Shown in pieces: positions 60,442 to 64,000 of a stretch of DNA of 64,000 bases (position 1 is the first letter of the stretch; the number at the start of each line of letters is the position of its first letter). Source of the stretch: Microbacterium sp. MYb45. GTDB taxonomy: Bacteria; Actinomycetota; Actinomycetes; Actinomycetales; Microbacteriaceae. The stretch spans positions 62,001 to 126,000 of the forward strand of contig NZ_PCPG01000001.1 of the NCBI RefSeq assembly GCF_002979655.1, in the 5' to 3' direction. The notes beneath the pieces were generated by a model, which had not been told where the DNA came from, ran no database searches, and saw only the letters and a list, made by a program, of their open reading frames with translations. Made by a program: the position numbers and the translations under genes.

Positions 60442-60588
60442 ATGAAGAAGACGCCGGAGGACACCGTGCAGCAGGAAGCGCCCATCGGGCTGCAACCGCT
60501 CCCGGGAGCCCTGGACCTGCTCGAGGGCGATGCCGCCGGCTATTGCAGCAACGGCGTCTGCCACTTCCCCGCCCCGAAGGCCGAGTAG
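60442..60588 (+). CDS. 48-residue protein with C-terminal CX4CH motif
   Basis: MKKTPEDTVQQEAPIGLQPL begins this 48-residue protein; the end is AAGYCSNGVCHFPAPKAE. It has only two Cys, spaced CSNGVC and followed by His. There is no signal peptide or TM. A clear start: TACGAT (60430-60435) exactly 6 nt before the ATG. It could be a conserved microprotein, a metal- or heme-binding peptide, or a peptide precursor with a leader-like acidic segment (LPGALDLLEGDAAG) before the Cys core; no modifying enzyme is adjacent. Convergent with the MFS exporter. Confidence 0.7.
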   Translation: MKKTPEDTVQQEAPIGLQPLPGALDLLEGDAAGYCSNGVCHFPAPKAE

Positions 60589-60621
60589 GCAGCAGACGCC
60601 GTCGCGTGCGAGCGCTCGGGG

Positions 60622-62100
60622 TCAGTGGCCGCCGTGGAAGCCCTCGCCGGCGTCGTCGGCGGGCTTGCGGACGAACGGGCTGAGCGCCACCGCTGCGAGC
60701 GAGATGATCGCGGCGATGAGGAACGCCATGCGCGCACCCGGTGCTCCGGCCGCTGCTCGCGACAGGCCTTCGGCCTCGCCCGCGTGCAGGATCGCCGAGT
60801 AGGTGACCGTCAGCAAAGCGACACCGGCCGCGCCGCCGACCTGCTGGAGCGTGTTCAGCACAGCGGAACCGTGCGAGTACAACGACCGCTGCAGCGAACC
60901 GAGCGAGGCCGAGAACAGGGGCGTGAACGACATCGCCAGTCCGACGGACATGGCCGCCTGCACGATGATGAGCACCCACCACACGGTGTGCTCGCCGACC
61001 GTGGAGTAGAAGAACAGCGCCGCCGACACGAGGATCGTGCCCGGGATCAGCAGCGGACGCGTGCCGCGCGCGTCGTACACGCGACCCATGACCGGACCCA
61101 GCAGACCCATCAGCACCGAGCCGGGGAGCAGGATCAGGCCGGACTCGAGGGCGTTCAGCCCCGCGACGTTCTGCAGGTACTGCGGCAGCAGGGTCAGCGT
61201 TCCGAACATAGACAGCGCCAGGATCGTCATGATGATCACCGAGAACGTGAAGTTGCTCGAGCGGAAGACACGCAGGTCGAGCAGTGCGTCGTCGACACGC
61301 TGCAGGATGAGCTGACGCCACACGAACAGCGCCAGCGACACCGCGCCGACGACCAGAGCGATGATGCCCGTGGTCTCGCCGGATCCGCCTTCGCCGCCGA
61401 ACTGGCTGAGGCCGAACACGATGCCGCCGAAGCCGAGCGCCGCGAGAGGGATCGAGAGGACGTCGAGCGGGACGACGCGGGTCTCGCCGAGGTTCGTCAT
61501 CCACTTCACGCCCATGAAGAGCGCGATGAGCGCGATCGGGAGGATGATCGCGAAGAGCGCGCGCCAGTTCAGCGTCTCGAGCACGGCACCGGCGATGGTG
61601 GGTCCGATCGCCGGGGCGAGCGAGATGACCAGGCCGACGCGGCCCATCATCCGACCTCGGGACTGCGGCGGAACGACGTTCATGATCGTCGTCATCAGCA
61701 GCGGCATCATGATGCCGGTACCGGCGGCCTGGATGACGCGCCCCACGAGCAGGATCGAGAAACCGGGAGCGACCAGCGCGACGAGCGTGCCGAGCGAGAA
61801 CGCGATCATCGCGGCGATGAAGACCTGCCGCGTGGTGAAGCGCTGCAGGATGAAACCGGTGGTCGGGATCACGACGGCCATCGTCAGCATGAAGGCACTG
61901 GTGAGCCACTGGCCGAGCTCGGGCGGGATGCCGAGATCGGCGTTCAGATGCGGGATCGCGATCCCCATCGTGGTCTCGTTGAGGATGGCGACGAACGCGG
62001 CGACGAGCAGCAGCCAGATCACGCGCATGTCCTTGCGCGAGATCTCACCCGCTGCCGGTGCGGGGGTCGTCGAGATGGAGCCGGTATCGACGGCAGACAT
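60622..62100 (-). CDS. MFS multidrug exporter, DHA2 (EmrB/QacA) type
   Basis: A 492-residue proton-driven drug exporter with about 14 TMs. Start region AFVAILNETTMGIAIPHL (motif D1, normally LDxTIVNVALP), QWLTSAFMLTMAVVIPTTGFI, RVIQAAGTGIMMPLLMTTI and motif C-like ISLAPAIGPTIAGAVLE. Possible substrates are not evident. ATG with AGGAGG 7 nt upstream. TACGCT (62160-62165 on the complement) is the likely -10, and a tandem 10-bp repeat covers the transcript start, suggesting a local repressor site. It is divergent from the ABC exporter. Confidence 0.92.
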   Translation of the reverse strand: MSAVDTGSISTTPAPAAGEISRKDMRVIWLLLVAAFVAILNETTMGIAIPHLNADLGIPPELGQWLTSAFMLTMAVVIPTTGFILQRFTTRQVFIAAMIAFSLGTLVALVAPGFSILLVGRVIQAAGTGIMMPLLMTTIMNVVPPQSRGRMMGRVGLVISLAPAIGPTIAGAVLETLNWRALFAIILPIALIALFMGVKWMTNLGETRVVPLDVLSIPLAALGFGGIVFGLSQFGGEGGSGETTGIIALVVGAVSLALFVWRQLILQRVDDALLDLRVFRSSNFTFSVIIMTILALSMFGTLTLLPQYLQNVAGLNALESGLILLPGSVLMGLLGPVMGRVYDARGTRPLLIPGTILVSAALFFYSTVGEHTVWWVLIIVQAAMSVGLAMSFTPLFSASLGSLQRSLYSHGSAVLNTLQQVGGAAGVALLTVTYSAILHAGEAEGLSRAAAGAPGARMAFLIAAIISLAAVALSPFVRKPADDAGEGFHGGH

Positions 62101-62134
62101 GGGCGGCCTCCTGGGCGAAGAAGAAATGGAGATA

Positions 62135-62154
62135 TCGCGAGAGTTCGCAAGAGT
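62135..62154. repeat. Tandem 10-bp direct repeat at the MFS promoter
   Basis: TCGCGAGAGT (62135-62144) and TCGCAAGAGT (62145-62154) match at 9 of 10 positions and begin at the predicted MFS transcript start, so they would be a natural operator. No regulator is next to it. Confidence 0.5.
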
Positions 62155-62261
62155 CCTTCAGCGTAACGGCGGGTGCGGACATTTCATTCCGAACTCACAG
62201 AAATCCGCTGTCGGCAGATCCGGGCGGCCTCGATGTCGCGGGGGCTGAGTACGCTGGCGCC

Positions 62262-64000
62262 ATGAGCATGGGCGGTGGACGAGGTGGAGGAGCGAGCTTC
62301 CGCGGGGTCGATGAGGATACGCAGCGGAAGCTGAATGCCGAGGCGCCGCGGATCAGCGGCCTCGGTTCACGGGTCGTCTCCCTGTTCCGTGCCTACCGAG
62401 CGCGTATCTTCCTCACCGGGATCCTCGTCGTCGTCGGCGCCGCGATCGCCGTCATCCCGCCCCTGATCGTGCAGCGCATCTTCGACGATGCGTTGTTCCC
62501 GGTCGCCGGCGGCGGGCCGCATCTCGAGCTGCTGGCCTGGCTCGTCGCCGCGATGGTCGGGCTCTTCCTGCTCTCCGCCGTCCTCGGCGTGGCGCAGACC
62601 TGGCTCACCTCCACCGTCGGCAACAGCGTCACCGGCGACCTGCGGGTGAAGCTTTTCGAGCACCTCCAGGCCATGGAGCTCGGATTCTTCACGCGGACGA
62701 AGACCGGAGTGATCCAGTCCCGGCTGCAGAACGACGTGGGCGGCGTCTCCGGCGTGCTGACCAACACCGTCACCAGCATCCTGGGCAACGTCGTGACCGT
62801 CATCGCCTCGCTCGTCGCGATGATCCTGATCGACTGGCGCCTCACCCTCATCGCCGTGATCATGATGCCGTTCCTCATCTTCGTCCAGCGCAAGGTGGGC
62901 CAGGTGCGCGCACGGATCGCCGGCGAGACGCAGGAGTCCCTCTCGGAACTCACGTCGATCACCCAGGAGACGCTGAGCGTCTCGGGCATGCTGCTGTCGA
63001 AGGCGTTCAACCGTCAGCGCACGGAGTCGGAGCGCTATCAAGCCGAGAACCGCAATCAGGTCGTCCTGCAGGTGCGCAGGGCCATGAGCGGCCAGGGCTT
63101 CTTCGCGGTCGTGCAGGTGCTCATGGCCAGTGTGCCGGCGGTCATCTACCTCGTTTCGGGCTATCTCATCGCCGGGGGCACCGGGGCGATCACGGCGGGA
63201 ACCGTCGTCGCGTTCACCACGGTGCAGGCGCGGCTCCTCATGCCGCTGATGGGCCTGATGCGGGTCTCGCTCGATCTGCAGACGTCGTCGGCGCTGTTTG
63301 CCCGCATCTTCGAGTACCTCGACCTGGTGCCGGAGATCCAGGACGCTCCGGACGCGATCACCGTCGACGAGGCACCGGGGCCCAAGGGGCGGCTCAAGTT
63401 CGCCGATGTGCTCTTCCGCTACCCCGACGCCTCGGCCGACGCCCGACCGACACTGGACGGCGTCTCGTTCGTCGCCGAGCCCGGACAGCACGTGGCGTTC
63501 GTCGGCCCCTCGGGCGCGGGCAAGACGACGATCCTTTACCTCGCGCCGCGGTTGTACGAAGCGAAGGGCGGCTCCGTGCTCTTCGCGGGGGCCGACGTGC
63601 GCACGCTCACGCAGGAGTCGATCATCGACCACGTGGGCATCGTGTCGCAGGAGACCTACCTGTTCCACGCGACGATCCGCGAGAACCTCCGCTATGCCAA
63701 GCCGGATGCGACCGAGGAAGAGCTGATCGCCGCGTGCACCGCGGCCAACATCCACCACATCATCGCCGGGTTCGAACAGGGATACGACACCGTGGTCGGT
63801 GAGCGCGGGTACCGGCTCTCGGGCGGGGAGAAGCAGCGCATCGCGATCGCGCGCGTGCTGCTGAAGGATCCGCCGGTGCTGCTCCTGGATGAGGCGACGT
63901 CGGCCCTCGACACCGTGTCGGAGCGCGTGGTGCAGGAGGCGCTCGACGAGGCGGCGAAGGGGCGCACGACGCTGTCCATCGCGCACCGCTTGTCCACCGT
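62262..64000 (+). CDS. ABC exporter, fused TM and ATPase domains (partial, runs off the window)
   Basis: The first 579 residues of a half-transporter of the MsbA/LmrA type. Gly-rich start MSMGGGRGGGASFRGVD, an ABC transmembrane domain of six TMs (about residues 45-330), then the ATPase: Walker A VGPSGAGKTTILYLAPRL (about residues 413-430), Q loop GIVSQETYLF, signature YRLSGGEKQRIAIARVLL and Walker B PVLLLDEATSALD, cut after SIAHRLSTV. The C-terminal few residues lie beyond 64000. ATG preceded by TACGCT at exactly 6 nt (62250-62255). The substrate (drug or lipid) is unknown. Confidence 0.95.
   Translation, partial: MSMGGGRGGGASFRGVDEDTQRKLNAEAPRISGLGSRVVSLFRAYRARIFLTGILVVVGAAIAVIPPLIVQRIFDDALFPVAGGGPHLELLAWLVAAMVGLFLLSAVLGVAQTWLTSTVGNSVTGDLRVKLFEHLQAMELGFFTRTKTGVIQSRLQNDVGGVSGVLTNTVTSILGNVVTVIASLVAMILIDWRLTLIAVIMMPFLIFVQRKVGQVRARIAGETQESLSELTSITQETLSVSGMLLSKAFNRQRTESERYQAENRNQVVLQVRRAMSGQGFFAVVQVLMASVPAVIYLVSGYLIAGGTGAITAGTVVAFTTVQARLLMPLMGLMRVSLDLQTSSALFARIFEYLDLVPEIQDAPDAITVDEAPGPKGRLKFADVLFRYPDASADARPTLDGVSFVAEPGQHVAFVGPSGAGKTTILYLAPRLYEAKGGSVLFAGADVRTLTQESIIDHVGIVSQETYLFHATIRENLRYAKPDATEEELIAACTAANIHHIIAGFEQGYDTVVGERGYRLSGGEKQRIAIARVLLKDPPVLLLDEATSALDTVSERVVQEALDEAAKGRTTLSIAHRLST

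Overview
This window is high-GC chromosomal DNA of an actinobacterium, most likely Microbacteriaceae and probably Microbacterium. Supporting signs are the family-typical proteins (DUF6264, DUF4307, DUF4245, DUF501, DUF6328, actinobacterial-type NDH-2 and FtsB), frequent GTG starts, tightly packed genes with 4-nt ATGA/GTGA overlaps, and many starts preceded at exactly 6 nt by a TANNNT box, as expected for leaderless mRNAs. I see no rRNA operon, prophage, insertion sequence, CRISPR array or replication origin. About 70 protein genes, one tRNA, one probable manganese riboswitch and one strong small-RNA candidate can be supported. No gene-free stretch exceeds 300 bases.

Layout. 1-10.2 kb: PEP carboxylase, NhaA, MazG, HisRS, an SGNH hydrolase, a VOC protein with a divergent AraC regulator, an APC permease and a DUF4442 protein. 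10.2-12.6 kb: a self-contained GntR/DUF1648/CPBP-protease operon behind a perfect 9-bp inverted-repeat operator. 12.7-18.9 kb: O-methyltransferase, enolase, FtsB-like division protein (its ribosome site lies in a 13-bp hairpin), DUF501, a mycosin-like subtilase and a type II NADH dehydrogenase with a Lys/Ala tail. 18.9-20.8 kb: a yybP-ykoY-type Mn riboswitch ahead of a soluble/membrane protein and DedA, then a UAA-anticodon tRNA. 20.9-31 kb: PLP aldolase/racemase with a sugar-lactone oxidase, LemA, a frameshifted membrane protein, an AlkZ-like glycosylase, AI-2E transporter with threonine deaminase, GreA, DUF4307 and TrhA.

31-42 kb: UppS-type prenyltransferase, a class V aminotransferase-fold enzyme, PIN-PhoH, a lone AbiEi/DUF559 nuclease-like gene bracketed by ATGCATGA inverted repeats (a possible mobile cassette), then the minus-strand chain xseA-xseB-DUF4245-carbonic anhydrase-fumC, and IspH with an IclR regulator. 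42.1-42.25 kb: an intergenic small-RNA candidate whose hairpins repeatedly display UCCCCA loops and which ends in a terminator with a U tail. 42.3-51 kb: DUF6264, an acidic unknown, class II FBP aldolase divergent from class II FBPase (glpX), RmuC, a DnaQ-like exonuclease, a methyltransferase and YchF. 51-64 kb: PadR-controlled membrane gene, ABC-F with an AAC(2')-like acetyltransferase, a hydrolase-like protein lacking its nucleophile, an HTH-only LysR fragment, a lipoprotein, a HesB-like protein, Dps, DUF6328, an acyltransferase, a 48-residue protein with a CX4CH motif, a DHA2-type MFS exporter and the start of an ABC exporter that runs off the window.

Central metabolism (ppc, eno, fbaA, glpX, fumC, carbonic anhydrase, ndh) is strongly represented. 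Carbonic anhydrase and PEP carboxylase would together favour anaplerotic CO2 fixation. The most unusual items are the UCCCCA-loop RNA, the ATGCATGA-bracketed DUF559 cassette, the Mn riboswitch in front of a non-transporter gene, the sequestered ftsB ribosome site and the 48-aa CX4CH protein.
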